In this document: positions 25,953 to 34,939 of the stretch, one piece after another
Layout of the letters: every line of letters starts with the position of its first letter
Position numbering within the stretch: position 1 is the stretch's first letter
Assembly (NCBI RefSeq): GCF_020149915.1
Contig: NZ_CP083760.1
Location: forward strand, 1,116,001 to 1,180,000
Direction of reading: 5' to 3'
DNA: 64,000 nt
From: Candidatus Sulfidibacterium hydrothermale
Lineage (GTDB): Bacteria; Bacteroidota; Bacteroidia; Bacteroidales; F082
Position numbers and translations under genes: made by a program
The notes under the pieces: model-generated
Told to the model about the DNA's origin: nothing
What the model saw: the letters and a program-made list of their open reading frames with translations, nothing else
Database searches by the model: none

Positions 25953-27931
25953 GGTTTAAAAGTCAACATCAGCAGATAATTCCTTCCCGGCATGGGGCGT
26001 CCCAAAACAGACCGGTAATCTTCATTAAATAAATTATAAACCTTTAACTGGAGTCCGATTTCCCCGGATTTCAATTTAAAAGTTTTTCCGGCATATACAT
26101 CGTTCATAAAATATGGATAAAGTCTGTCCCGCAAAGTCAGATCTTCGGATGATGTAGTATATCGCTCAGAGTAACTGGTATTTACCCAGGTAATAAAAAA
26201 GTGGTGCCATTGTACTTCTCCTGTGAAATTTCCGGAATGTACCGGTACATAAGGAATTTGTTTTCCGATGGAAGCATCTCCCCATTTTTCGTGGTTTCCT
26301 TCGTTGGTGCTTTTGGTGTAGGCGTAACCTGCCCGGATAAAGAACCGGAAATCGCGGTAAGAAAAATTAAGATGAAGTTGTATTTCAACCCCGCGCGAGA
26401 TGACGTGTTCGATGTTTTCGGGCGACCAGTATCCCAGCGGGCTGGGTGTCCATAAAATCCAGTCGGTGATATCGTTGTAAAACAAAGAAAGATGTGTTTT
26501 CCAGGTTATGTTTTTTATTTGGGGTTCCCAAACCAACCCCAACGCTGATGATATTCCTTTTTCAGGACGTAAGTCCGGATTACCTCCCGGCTGCCAGTAT
26601 AGATCATTAAGCGAAGGATAATGGTAATTCCGGGTGATATTGCCTTGTATCAGCCATTGTTGCTGGCGACCGGAAACCCAGTTGAAACCAAAATAAGGAA
26701 TGAGAGGCAGCGCGTTTTGTTGTATCCATTCTTTACGTAAAAAAACCATGGAAGAAAAATGTTTTCCCACCATCTGTTGCCACGAAAAGATTAAATCGTG
26801 GGTCGCTCTGTTTTTACAATAACCGGTACGGCTTACACTGTCGCGCGTGTTGACGTGTTCATAATTGAACTGATATCCGGCTTTTAAGAGAGTCTTTTTG
26901 CTTTTGTTCCAGGTATAAGTTACTTTGTTGTAACTGCCGGTGGTTTTCGAAACGGAATAAACCGCATCATAATATCCCATACCGCCAATCTGGTTTTGTA
27001 CTTCATAAGTCATGTTCTGGGCCTGAAATCCGATATGAACATCTGTCCGGCCGCTTTTGCCAAAGGATGTGAAATGAATGGTCGCCCGGTGTGTCGGCTG
27101 CTGTTCCCGGCTCAGGTTGGCATGATCGTCTCCCTCATAAGTGTTCAGGCGCGGAAGGGCCCGTGTTGAATATTGATACCAGTAATTCAGGTTGAGCAGG
27201 TATTTCTTCTTAAAATGGAAAACAAACTCCTGAAGCCATCCGTCCAAAAGATAGTCTGCATGTTCGTTTCTTTGTTTCGGGTAAATGTATTCTCCGGTTT
27301 TCGGATCAATATCCGCAATGTTTTTGTTGTAAAACGGAAAATCATTTTTTGACCGGTTGTAATACAACCGGGTTGCTGTTTGAAAATGGCGGTTCCCGTT
27401 TTGAATACACAGGTAGTTATTGAATGTAAGATAACTTCCTGCCGAAAGCGTTCCGCTTATTTTCCAGTGGTTAACCGGCGTTGAAAAACTGGTTAAATCA
27501 ATACTGCCTCCCAGGCCACCACTTCCGTCTGTCACCGACGACGCTCCGGGATGCAAAACAATCCGGTCAAGTAAAAATATTGGGATTTGTGATAGATCGG
27601 TTTGTCCCAGCATGGGCGACTGAATACTCATGCCGTTCCAGTACACCCGGGTGTGCGAGGCATCTGTTCCTCTGAATGACACGGTAGCCAAAGCGCCTCT
27701 TCCTTCGCTTTTGATAAATAATGCCGTGTGGGCTGCCAGTAAATCAGATAAAGAAGCACCGGCTTCCCTTTTTATGGTCAATGAATCGATTGTTTGTCCG
27801 GTAATTCCGGCACCGGAAACTTTAAACTTTGAATGAACCTGAATCTCCGGAATAGAGAGAGTATCAGGCAGCATTTGTGCCGTAAGCTGCAGCGACAAAA
27901 ACAAAATCGCAACCGTGGCCAATGCCTTCAT
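25949..27931 (-). CDS. BtuB-like TonB-dependent cobalamin receptor
   Basis: This 660-residue outer-membrane receptor has a signal peptide, a plug domain (about 45-150, with the motif RGTDASHTRVYWNGM) and a barrel ending in LLMLTFKP. It lacks the N-terminal carboxypeptidase-like domain of the metal receptor at 6249, as do BtuB/CirA-type receptors. It is the third gene of the operon led by the cobalamin riboswitch, and it overlaps the BtuG-like gene by 4 bp. Cobalamin or a related corrinoid is the likely cargo. The identification rests on both sequence class and riboswitch context. Confidence 0.9.
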   Translation of the reverse strand: MKALATVAILFLSLQLTAQMLPDTLSIPEIQVHSKFKVSGAGITGQTIDSLTIKREAGASLSDLLAAHTALFIKSEGRGALATVSFRGTDASHTRVYWNGMSIQSPMLGQTDLSQIPIFLLDRIVLHPGASSVTDGSGGLGGSIDLTSFSTPVNHWKISGTLSAGSYLTFNNYLCIQNGNRHFQTATRLYYNRSKNDFPFYNKNIADIDPKTGEYIYPKQRNEHADYLLDGWLQEFVFHFKKKYLLNLNYWYQYSTRALPRLNTYEGDDHANLSREQQPTHRATIHFTSFGKSGRTDVHIGFQAQNMTYEVQNQIGGMGYYDAVYSVSKTTGSYNKVTYTWNKSKKTLLKAGYQFNYEHVNTRDSVSRTGYCKNRATHDLIFSWQQMVGKHFSSMVFLRKEWIQQNALPLIPYFGFNWVSGRQQQWLIQGNITRNYHYPSLNDLYWQPGGNPDLRPEKGISSALGLVWEPQIKNITWKTHLSLFYNDITDWILWTPSPLGYWSPENIEHVISRGVEIQLHLNFSYRDFRFFIRAGYAYTKSTNEGNHEKWGDASIGKQIPYVPVHSGNFTGEVQWHHFFITWVNTSYSERYTTSSEDLTLRDRLYPYFMNDVYAGKTFKLKSGEIGLQLKVYNLFNEDYRSVLGRPMPGRNYLLMLTFKP

Positions 27932-27943
27932 TTTTTGTTGGTT

Positions 27944-28978
27944 TTAGTGCCTGATAATAATTTTCTTGATAATCAGCGTTTTTCCTTGTTGTATCTTTAC
28001 TACATAAAACCCATTGGGCCAGCTGGATACTGATAAATGCAGCTCGTTTCCGTTGAATTCCTGATCCGCCATTTTTGTTCCGTCCGCCGCAAATACCGTT
28101 GCAATAAAAGGAGTTGCTTTTATACTTTGTAAGATCAACACATTTTGCGCCGGATTGGGAAAAAGTTTAATCCATTTTTCTTTGTTAATGTATTTTGTCC
28201 CGGTTACCTGTTTCTCATGTATAACCCCCACGCCGGCCAAATCGAAACCACCGGTCCAGAAAGGTGTCGGCCAGGGATCGTTGATGATGTGCCCCTGACT
28301 GTCGTACCGGGCATAAGCCGGATGAATATCTCCCACCACGTCCACAATACGGATATAGTTGATGCTGTCAATGTCAACGCCGGTACTGTCGGCAATATCC
28401 TGTAAATCGAAAGGGGTTCCGTAATCGGTTACATATTTTCCGGCCAGGTTGTGGATCTTTTCCGGATTCAATTGTCCGAAACCGTCAATTTGCGCGGTGT
28501 CCTGGGTAAGAGAAACCGCAGGAAACCGGACAAATCGTTTTCCATCGGTACTGACTTCCACGAAAGCCAGTTCGAGATAATATTCAAACGGGGCTGCCTG
28601 CGACTGAAAACCATTTTCGAAAACAGCAAAATCAGGCCCGGGCCCGTTGGTTATGGGATGAGCAAAGGTTAAAACCGCATTGCCGCCATCGCCCAGACTA
28701 ACCACCTCCAAAGCTCCTTCCGGTTTTCCTACAGCATTTTCCGGTGTGCCAAAAAATGCGCGGTTTGACGTAGTGTCTCCTTCGGTATAGGTTTCGGTTG
28801 TGTCTTCAATATTGATAAAACCCCGGTTGACTTTACAAGAAACAGCCCAGCTTACAAAAGCTGAGCTGTCTTTATTTATGGCCGTGGTTCCTGCCTGTCC
28901 TGCTGCCGGGGCAAACTGAGCCTGTAGTCCGGAGGGCAGAACAAACAGGAAAAAGAAAAACAGATTACGGCCATTCAT
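27944..28978 (-). CDS. Type IX-sorted cell-surface protein of the cobalamin operon
   Basis: This 344-residue protein has a signal peptide and a single globular domain of about 240 residues with motifs LGDGGNAVLTF, GPDFAVFENGF and DLAGVGVI. A type A sorting domain forms the end (LFPNPAQNVLILQSI ... GFYVVKI). The globular domain resembles proteins found next to BtuB in other Bacteroidota, but I do not know its function. Location between the DUF4465 protein and the BtuB-like receptor suggests surface binding or processing of corrinoids (inference). The gap to the upstream gene is 22 bp. Confidence 0.75.
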   Translation of the reverse strand: MNGRNLFFFFLFVLPSGLQAQFAPAAGQAGTTAINKDSSAFVSWAVSCKVNRGFINIEDTTETYTEGDTTSNRAFFGTPENAVGKPEGALEVVSLGDGGNAVLTFAHPITNGPGPDFAVFENGFQSQAAPFEYYLELAFVEVSTDGKRFVRFPAVSLTQDTAQIDGFGQLNPEKIHNLAGKYVTDYGTPFDLQDIADSTGVDIDSINYIRIVDVVGDIHPAYARYDSQGHIINDPWPTPFWTGGFDLAGVGVIHEKQVTGTKYINKEKWIKLFPNPAQNVLILQSIKATPFIATVFAADGTKMADQEFNGNELHLSVSSWPNGFYVVKIQQGKTLIIKKIIIRH

Positions 28979-29000
28979 TGTTTAAAAATTTATGGGATTC

Positions 29001-30638
29001 CTATTTTTTGATAAACTTTTTGGTTGTCACAGCCTGTCCTTTTTGAATCCGGATCAGGTAAATTCCCTGATGGTAAGTTGAAACATTCAACCGGATATTT
29101 TCCGAATGGCTGGTTTCTTCCCATACTTTCCGGCCGCTGATGTCATAAACAGCAATTTGTGCATCTTTCACCCCGGAAATTGAAAGCGTATGAACGGCCG
29201 GATTGGGGTAGAGTTTTACGCGAATCGTTTGGGTACTTCCCGGGATGACCGGAACCGCGTTGGTGACATCGTTCAGGTTGTCCAGACAGAAATAAGCCGG
29301 TGTATTCATACCGTAGGTTCCTACATCGCTGGAGTGTAATTCAAAAGTCAGACTGTCTACCGTGCCCAGTGGTTGCAAATCAATCCATGCCCATGATTTC
29401 AGAATATAGTCGTTGTCCGGATTGTCTGACCGGTAATCGGCCAGGTAAAAATTGACAGAGTCGGTATAAGCTCCTTTGTCGTATCCTTTGATGGTTAATA
29501 AAAACCAATCGGGATCGGTTCCGTCGGCTCCGCCGAATTTTTTTGCATAAGCATCGCCATATTCCATGGAAAGCGCGGCATAGGTTGAGTTGGTTACAAA
29601 TACTCCTTTCAATACCGTTCCGGCTAATGCGGTATCCAGTTTCACGCTTACCGGCATAGGAGCATAAGCTACTCCATAAGCCTGTGAACCGTTTACTCCG
29701 CCGGCTGTGATGGCACTGTATTGATTGGTGTATCCGGCTGTTGTATCGTCTTTCATGTTGGAATAGGCAAATCCGCTCCAGCTGCTCCAGGCCTGATTAT
29801 AAGCATTGTAAAAATAGGCCTGACCGCTGGTAAATCCGCCGGCCAAATCAGCACCGTTCCAATAGGCATTTTTCGGGTCAAGACTTACATCGTCGAAAGT
29901 AGAAACAGAAGTGTGCTGGTAAGTCGTGTCATTGAAATTATCCAAACAGAAATAAGCCGGTGTATTCATACCGTAGGTTCCTACATCGCTGGAATGTAAC
30001 TCGAAAGTCAGGCTGTCCACGGCCCCAAGTTGCTGTAAATTTACCCATTTCCAGGTTTTTACAATGTAGTCGCTGTCCGATGAAGCAAAACGGTAATCCG
30101 CCAAATAGAAATTCACAGAGTCTGTAAATTCTCCTTTGTCATAGCCTTTAATGGTTAACAAAAACCAGTCGGGATCGGTTCCGTCTGCTCCGCCGAATTT
30201 TTTGGCATAGGCATCGCCGTATTCCATAGAAAGGGCAGCGTAGGTAGAATTGGTTACATACAAGCCCTTTAAAACAGAGCCGGCCAGCTCTCCGGTTAAT
30301 TTTAAACTCACTGGCGAATAGGCATAAGCCACAGCGTATTTGGATGAGTTGAAAACGCCGGAAGCCGGTATGGCAGCATACTGGTTGGAAAATCCGGCAG
30401 TGGTATCATTTTTCACATTGGAATACGCAAAACCTGACCAACTTCCGTAGGTTAGGTTGTATTCGTTGAAGAAATAGGCCGAGCCGCTTTGAAACCCTCC
30501 CGATGTGTCGGAACCGTTCCAGTAGGCATTGGTTGAATCCAGCTTCAGATCATCAAAAGTGGAGATCTGGGCCTGCAAAAAAACAGGCAGCAACAGCCCT
30601 GCAGTCAGCAGAACTGCCCAAAAGTAATTTTTTTTCAT
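29001..30638 (-). CDS. Tandem DUF4465 protein with type IX sorting domain
   Basis: This 545-residue secreted protein consists of a signal peptide, two DUF4465 repeats (about residues 25-245 and 246-462) and a type A sorting domain (VKLYPNPAVHTLSI ... GIYLIRI). The repeats are highly similar: both carry LKGVFVTNSTYAALSMEYGD-type and YGMNTPAYFCLDN segments. It is the first gene after the cobalamin riboswitch, so it is expected to rise when B12 is scarce. DUF4465 proteins are common in Bacteroidota B12 loci; a surface corrinoid-binding role is likely but unproven here. Confidence 0.82.
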   Translation of the reverse strand: MKKNYFWAVLLTAGLLLPVFLQAQISTFDDLKLDSTNAYWNGSDTSGGFQSGSAYFFNEYNLTYGSWSGFAYSNVKNDTTAGFSNQYAAIPASGVFNSSKYAVAYAYSPVSLKLTGELAGSVLKGLYVTNSTYAALSMEYGDAYAKKFGGADGTDPDWFLLTIKGYDKGEFTDSVNFYLADYRFASSDSDYIVKTWKWVNLQQLGAVDSLTFELHSSDVGTYGMNTPAYFCLDNFNDTTYQHTSVSTFDDVSLDPKNAYWNGADLAGGFTSGQAYFYNAYNQAWSSWSGFAYSNMKDDTTAGYTNQYSAITAGGVNGSQAYGVAYAPMPVSVKLDTALAGTVLKGVFVTNSTYAALSMEYGDAYAKKFGGADGTDPDWFLLTIKGYDKGAYTDSVNFYLADYRSDNPDNDYILKSWAWIDLQPLGTVDSLTFELHSSDVGTYGMNTPAYFCLDNLNDVTNAVPVIPGSTQTIRVKLYPNPAVHTLSISGVKDAQIAVYDISGRKVWEETSHSENIRLNVSTYHQGIYLIRIQKGQAVTTKKFIKK

Positions 30639-30762
30639 TTGAAAATCATTTAGTTAAACATTACAAAAATTAAAACTTAATTTTCGTAAGCTAACCGGAA
30701 ATAAAAAGGGGAAGAAATAAGAATCCTCCTGCTTTTCCACCGAAAGCTTCGAAAACGATAAA

Positions 30763-30905
30763 GGCAGGTCTTCCGGCTTGTCGCATTTTTGGCGGCCTTC
30801 CCATCACGCCGGGGCGGACAGTGGCACAAGGTAGCCAAAAACTGTTACTACGACTTACGGCTGCGGGGACAGCTCCTGATTCTCACAGGATTCCCTTAAC
30901 CATTA
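30763..30905 (-). promoter_or_regulatory. Cobalamin (B12) riboswitch
   Basis: On the minus strand the conserved elements appear in order: GGTTAAGGGAA, GAGCTGTCCCCGCAGCCG, GTAAG, the B12-box-type region GCCACTGTCCGCC, then GATGGGAAGGC and GACAAGCCGGAAGACCTGCC. It ends about 125 nt upstream of the DUF4465 gene and probably shuts off the four-gene operon when adenosylcobalamin binds. Confidence 0.95.
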
Positions 30906-31006
30906 TCTTTGGCAAAGGTAAGATTATTTTCGAAATGTTTTGAAATGTAATGAGGGTAAAACAGAAGGAGACAAAACTTTAAAACGACTTTTTTTCAAAA
31001 AACGAC

Positions 31007-31058
31007 AAAAAACTCGCCACTTTTTTTACCCAATTGAAAAAATTCTCGCGAGTTTTTT
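31007..31058 (-). terminator. Terminator downstream of the alpha/beta hydrolase gene
   Basis: AAAAAACTCGC and GCGAGTTTTTT form an 11-bp perfect inverted repeat with a 30-nt loop, about 95 bp after the hydrolase stop. It separates that unit from the riboswitch region. Confidence 0.6.
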
Positions 31059-31149
31059 ATCCAAAACCACTCTTCTGTCCGCATTTTTTATAACACAGAC
31101 GATTTTTTCTTCCCATTAATTCCTCATGAAGTCGTTTGGAATAGTTCTT

Positions 31150-32085
31150 TTATTCTTTAATAAACTTCACCAGCTCTGTCACCAACTTTTTATTCAGCGG
31201 TAAATCGGGTTCATTATAGGTTTTGATATTTTCCTGTCGGTCGGCCGGGGCATCTTTTAAAATGTGATTCATCCCACTGATGATCAACAATTGGGCAGAA
31301 GGATCGGCTTTTTTGAGCTTTCCGGCATCCGACAGCGAAACCTGAATGTCGGTGGTTCCCTGTACAATAAGCACCGGTTTGTGCAGTTTGGCTATTTCTT
31401 TTTGAGGATGGTACCGAAACCAGGAAATCATGTAAGGCTGAATGGATGGGCGAAACAACGTGTATAACCATGCCGGTACATTTTTTACCTGTTTTCCGGC
31501 CTCTAAAGAATCCAAAATAGCAAAGGCTGGTTTTTTCACCTGCTCCGGCTGACTTTGTAACTGTCGCCGTAAAACCACATTGATGGGGTCGCCGGCGCCT
31601 TCGAGCGAAACAAATTTGCTCACCGCTTTATCCTGCGCAACCACCATCCCGATGAGGGAACCCTGACTGTGCCCGATAACCACAATTGAACTGAATTTTT
31701 TGTTTTGCTTCAGAAAATCAACCCAACCTCTGGCATCGGCGATATACTGCTCAAAGCGGATGTTGCTTTCTGAAAAACCGGGTACTTTGCTGGCTCCGAC
31801 GCCTCTTTTGTCGTAACGCAGCGAAGCGATGCCGTTTTGATAAAGTGCCTCTGCCAGCATTTTTAACGCATTGTTTTTCATCATCGGGTTGTTGCCGTTG
31901 CGGTCGGTAGGGCCGGAACCCGGAATCAGCAGGGCAACAGGAATTTTCCCTTTAACATGCGGAATCAGCAATGTTCCCTGAATGTTGCCTGTTGGTGTGT
32001 GTAAAGTAACATTTTCTCCCTGCTGCGCCATCAAACTTTGGGCTGGTAGGAAAATCCAGAAAAGAAAAATGGCGAAATATTTCAT
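31150..32085 (-). CDS. Secreted alpha/beta hydrolase (S33-like family)
   Basis: This 311-residue protein has a signal peptide (ending AQSLMAQ) and an alpha/beta-hydrolase fold. The oxyanion region is LLIPGSGPTDRNGN, the nucleophile elbow is GHSQGS, and a late acid and histidine lie in the TDIQ and GMNHILK segments. The motif PGSGPTDRNGN is typical of a family of small secreted esterases or peptidases of unknown substrate. It is followed by a terminator-like hairpin. The gene upstream on the same strand is the ribbon-helix-helix gene, 44 bp away. Substrate cannot be deduced. Confidence 0.85.
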   Translation of the reverse strand: MKYFAIFLFWIFLPAQSLMAQQGENVTLHTPTGNIQGTLLIPHVKGKIPVALLIPGSGPTDRNGNNPMMKNNALKMLAEALYQNGIASLRYDKRGVGASKVPGFSESNIRFEQYIADARGWVDFLKQNKKFSSIVVIGHSQGSLIGMVVAQDKAVSKFVSLEGAGDPINVVLRRQLQSQPEQVKKPAFAILDSLEAGKQVKNVPAWLYTLFRPSIQPYMISWFRYHPQKEIAKLHKPVLIVQGTTDIQVSLSDAGKLKKADPSAQLLIISGMNHILKDAPADRQENIKTYNEPDLPLNKKLVTELVKFIKE

Positions 32086-32129
32086 TTGTTAAAAAATTAT
32101 AGACCTCACTTTGTTACAAGAATTTTTTA

Positions 32130-32318
32130 TTAATCCTTGTCGTTTTTTTCCTGCCCGGATGGGGGCTTTTTCCATCGGCCGGCTTTTTTCAGGCTCTCGC
32201 TCAGTATCCACTCAATCTGTCCGTTGATACTTCGAAAATCATCGGCAGCCCATTTTTCAATGGCTTTCATCATTTCCGGCTGCAGCCGGAGTACAAACGG
32301 TTTCTTCTTTTTAGTCAT
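32130..32318 (-). CDS. Small Arc-type ribbon-helix-helix protein
   Basis: This 62-residue basic protein has the Arc/MetJ-like pattern KPFVLRLQPEMMKAIEKWAADDFRSINGQIEWIL, which fits a beta-strand followed by two helices and suggests a DNA-binding dimer. It overlaps the PH-like gene upstream by 8 bp, so it is likely the third gene of the SPFH-PH-RHH unit. In such units a small RHH protein may regulate the operon. No target site is obvious. Confidence 0.75.
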   Translation of the reverse strand: MTKKKKPFVLRLQPEMMKAIEKWAADDFRSINGQIEWILSESLKKAGRWKKPPSGQEKNDKD

Positions 32319-32883
32319 CGTCCCTGTCGTTTTCCTCCATTAATTTTTTCATGGCCCGGTTGATGGCATCGGGTCGCCGGGTGCCAATCAGCATTTTCCG
32401 GCCGTCGGCAAAGTAAAGTTGCAAGCCAATTTTCCCGCTGACGTTCAGTGCTATGCCATTTCTTCGTGCCCGTATCCGCGGCCGGCGGCGATATCCCCAG
32501 CCGCCATATTCCAGAATCGGTGAATATTTACGCACTTCGTAACGGGCAATTTGTTCTTTTTTAATGGTTCGCCATTTCCGGATAAAAAGCGGAAACCGGT
32601 AATGAATTCCTTCGGCATCAATGGTTACCTGAAGTTTTGATAAAGAAAAAGCAATCCAAAGCCCGGTCATGAGCAAAAAAACGAAAACAAAAGTCAAAAT
32701 AAGCCCTTCGTTGGAAGAGGGATGATCACCCCACGGTTTTCCCAGTACCAGTTGCTGATAAAGTCCGTAAGCCAACGGCCCGACACTGATGGCAAAGATG
32801 ACCGGCATAATCCATTTTATCGGGCTGCCGGAAAAGCGTTGTTCCTCGCGAAAATAGGGCTTGTATTGCTTCTTGCTCTCCAT
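32311..32883 (-). CDS. Membrane protein with a PH-like domain
   Basis: This 190-residue protein has two membrane helices (about 24-44 and 62-82) and a cytoplasmic beta-rich domain (about 88-175) with LQVTIDAEGIHYRFPLF and LQLYFADGRKMLIGTRRP, the pattern of bacterial PH-like domains. It lies 12 bp downstream of the SPFH gene and overlaps the RHH gene. It probably works with the SPFH protein at the membrane. No enzymatic motif is present. Confidence 0.75.
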   Translation of the reverse strand: MESKKQYKPYFREEQRFSGSPIKWIMPVIFAISVGPLAYGLYQQLVLGKPWGDHPSSNEGLILTFVFVFLLMTGLWIAFSLSKLQVTIDAEGIHYRFPLFIRKWRTIKKEQIARYEVRKYSPILEYGGWGYRRRPRIRARRNGIALNVSGKIGLQLYFADGRKMLIGTRRPDAINRAMKKLMEENDRDDD

Positions 32884-32895
32884 CTTTTTAACGAT

Positions 32896-33750
32896 TTACT
32901 GGTAAAGCGTTCCTGTATTCACCACCGGCGAAATATCCTTGTCGGAAGTAAGTACGACCATCAAATTGCTGACCATAGCTGCTTTTTTCTCTTCATCCAG
33001 TTCAATAATCTGTTTTTTCGATAATTCATCCAAAGCCATTTCCACCATACCTACAGCGCCTTCCACAATTTTGGTACGGGCAGCCACAATAGCCGAAGCT
33101 TGTTGCCGTTTCAGCATGGCACCGGCAATTTCTTTGGCATAAGCCAGATAATTAATGCGTGCTTCCATTACTTCGATACCGGCAATGGCCAGCCGTTCGG
33201 TAATTTCCTGTTCCAGCATTTCGTTTACTTCGTCGCTGCTGCTGCGCAATGTCAGATGGGCATTTTCATCTTCCAGGTTGTCGTAAGGATAACGTCCGGC
33301 CAGCTTACGGATAGCCGCTTCGTTTTGAATATCCACAAACATGGTGTAATCATCTACATCAAAAGCCGCTTTGTAGGTATCTTTTACCCGCCACACCATC
33401 ACTACGCCAATCATCACCGGATTACCCAGTTTGTCGTTTACCTTAATAGGCTCGCTATCCAGGTTGCGGGCGCGCAAAGAAATCCCCTTTTTTACAAAAA
33501 ACGGATTAGTCCACCAGAATCCATTGTCTTTAATGGTGCCTTTGTAAGCCCCAAAAAGGGTTAGAACTTTCGATTCGTTAGGGTTGACTACCGTAAATCC
33601 GGGGAGCAGAAACAAACCAATGATCCCCAGTAAAATGGTCCATAACATTTGGCCAGTGGCCACCGCCCAAACGGGTATCCCGATTAAAACGAGAACAATA
33701 ACAAGGGCTAAATAGCCCGATACAGGTTTAAATAATTTTTCTTCTTTCAT
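32896..33750 (-). CDS. SPFH/band 7 domain membrane protein
   Basis: This 284-residue protein has an N-terminal membrane hairpin (about 10-50) and an SPFH domain beginning FTVVNPNESKVLTLFGAYKGT. A helical coiled segment (YAKEIAGAMLKRQQASAIVAARTKIVEGAVGMVE) follows. Such proteins form oligomeric membrane microdomain scaffolds. The start at 33750 is preferred over upstream non-ATG starts because the MKEEKLF start directly precedes the membrane segment and a promoter ends 36 bp upstream. It leads the SPFH-PH-RHH unit. Confidence 0.88.
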   Translation of the reverse strand: MKEEKLFKPVSGYLALVIVLVLIGIPVWAVATGQMLWTILLGIIGLFLLPGFTVVNPNESKVLTLFGAYKGTIKDNGFWWTNPFFVKKGISLRARNLDSEPIKVNDKLGNPVMIGVVMVWRVKDTYKAAFDVDDYTMFVDIQNEAAIRKLAGRYPYDNLEDENAHLTLRSSSDEVNEMLEQEITERLAIAGIEVMEARINYLAYAKEIAGAMLKRQQASAIVAARTKIVEGAVGMVEMALDELSKKQIIELDEEKKAAMVSNLMVVLTSDKDISPVVNTGTLYQ

Positions 33751-33785
33751 GGTTAATATATTTTTAATATTATTTTGATATTGCA

Positions 33786-33814
33786 ATAATACAACATTTT
33801 GAGCTGTTTGTCAA
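33786..33814 (-). promoter_or_regulatory. Promoter of the SPFH operon
   Basis: On the minus strand TTGACA and TATTAT are separated by 17 nt. The -7 side also reads TATTATTG, close to TAnnTTTG. It lies 36 bp upstream of the ATG at 33750. Confidence 0.55.
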
Positions 33815-34085
33815 GTTTTTGTTTTTTTAAAACCCCGGATTCTTGTATTGTTTGTAACCGGTTTAAATTTTGTAAAAGAAAAACCCGCAGTCCGTATTTT
33901 CTTATTTTTGTAAAGGTGATGAGGTTCACCGTAAATGTCCTGTTTAGGGCTGATGACCTCTGCTTAATGTGCTCTTTGGCCGGGTAGGAGGTTTTCGGTT
34001 TTTCTTTTACGACTTCTTTTGTGGCTGGGGAAACAGGTGTTGAAAACGAAAAGCGGGATTCCGGAATGTGTATGAACGAAAAATT

Positions 34086-34093
34086 TAACTTTG
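34086..34093 (+). promoter_or_regulatory. -7 element upstream of the YbfF-like gene
   Basis: TAACTTTG fits TAnnTTTG and ends 16 bp before the GTG start at 34109. The -33 region has only TGTG at 34067. Confidence 0.5.
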
Positions 34094-34108
34094 CCCTAAA
34101 CAATTGAT

Positions 34109-34933
34109 GTGGAACTTTTTTACAGGAAATTCGGTAACGAAGGCGACCAGCCGTTAATCATTCTTCATGGTTTGTTTGGCCTTTCTGATAATTGGGTGAG
34201 TTTTGCCCGGCGGATTGCCTTGGAAGGGTTTCAGGTATTTGTTCCCGACCAGCGGAATCACGGATTATCCCCGCATAGTGGGAATTTTAATTATCTGGCA
34301 CTGACCGATGATCTTTTTGAATTCATTGATGAACACCATATTGAAAAACCCATGCTGATTGGCCATTCCATGGGCGGAAAGGTAGCCATGCGTTTTGCAC
34401 TGGAAAATCCGGAAATGGTGGAGAAATTGGTGGTGGTGGATATCGGACTGAAAGCTTATCCTCCGCGTGTTCAGCATAAAAAGATTATCGAAGCCATACG
34501 GAACATTCATCCGGAAACCTTGAAAAACCGGCGGCAGGCTGAAGAACTGCTGGAAAAATGGATTCCGGAGAAGCGTATCCGGCTTTTTATTCTCAAAAAT
34601 CTTCATCGGACCAGTCAGGGAAATTTTGAATGGAAACCCAACATCGACGGAATAGAAACCAATCTTGATGACATGTTTGATGCCATTCAGACAGCGGAAC
34701 GATTTGAAAAACCGGCCTTGTTTATCAAGGGCGGAGCGTCTGATTATATTTTGCAGGAAGATTTTGATACTATCCGGCAGCATTTTCCTCATGCCGAAAT
34801 CATTACTATTGCCGGAGCCTCGCACTGGGTACATGTGGAAGTACCGGAACGCTTTTATCAATTAACGTACGGTTTTCTTTCCGGAAGCCCCAGTTGGTAC
34901 GAAGAGCTAAAAAAAAGGCAACTTCAAAATTAA
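34109..34933 (+). CDS. Alpha/beta-fold esterase, YbfF-like
   Basis: This 274-residue cytosolic hydrolase starts with GTG; the only nearby ATG (34107) is out of frame. It has the oxyanion HGLFGLSDNW, PDQRNHGLS, the nucleophile elbow GHSMGGKVAM, and the late histidine in GASHWVHVE. This pattern matches YbfF-type thioesterases/esterases. It is followed after 6 bp by the dynamin-like GTPase gene, so the two are likely co-transcribed. Substrate is unknown. Confidence 0.88.
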   Translation: MELFYRKFGNEGDQPLIILHGLFGLSDNWVSFARRIALEGFQVFVPDQRNHGLSPHSGNFNYLALTDDLFEFIDEHHIEKPMLIGHSMGGKVAMRFALENPEMVEKLVVVDIGLKAYPPRVQHKKIIEAIRNIHPETLKNRRQAEELLEKWIPEKRIRLFILKNLHRTSQGNFEWKPNIDGIETNLDDMFDAIQTAERFEKPALFIKGGASDYILQEDFDTIRQHFPHAEIITIAGASHWVHVEVPERFYQLTYGFLSGSPSWYEELKKRQLQN

Positions 34934-34939
34934 TGCTTT

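Noticed and set aside
33753-34103. 116-residue minus-strand ORF between SPFH and hydrolase genes
   Set aside because: It spans two promoter regions and overlaps the SPFH start region; no domain or conserved start.
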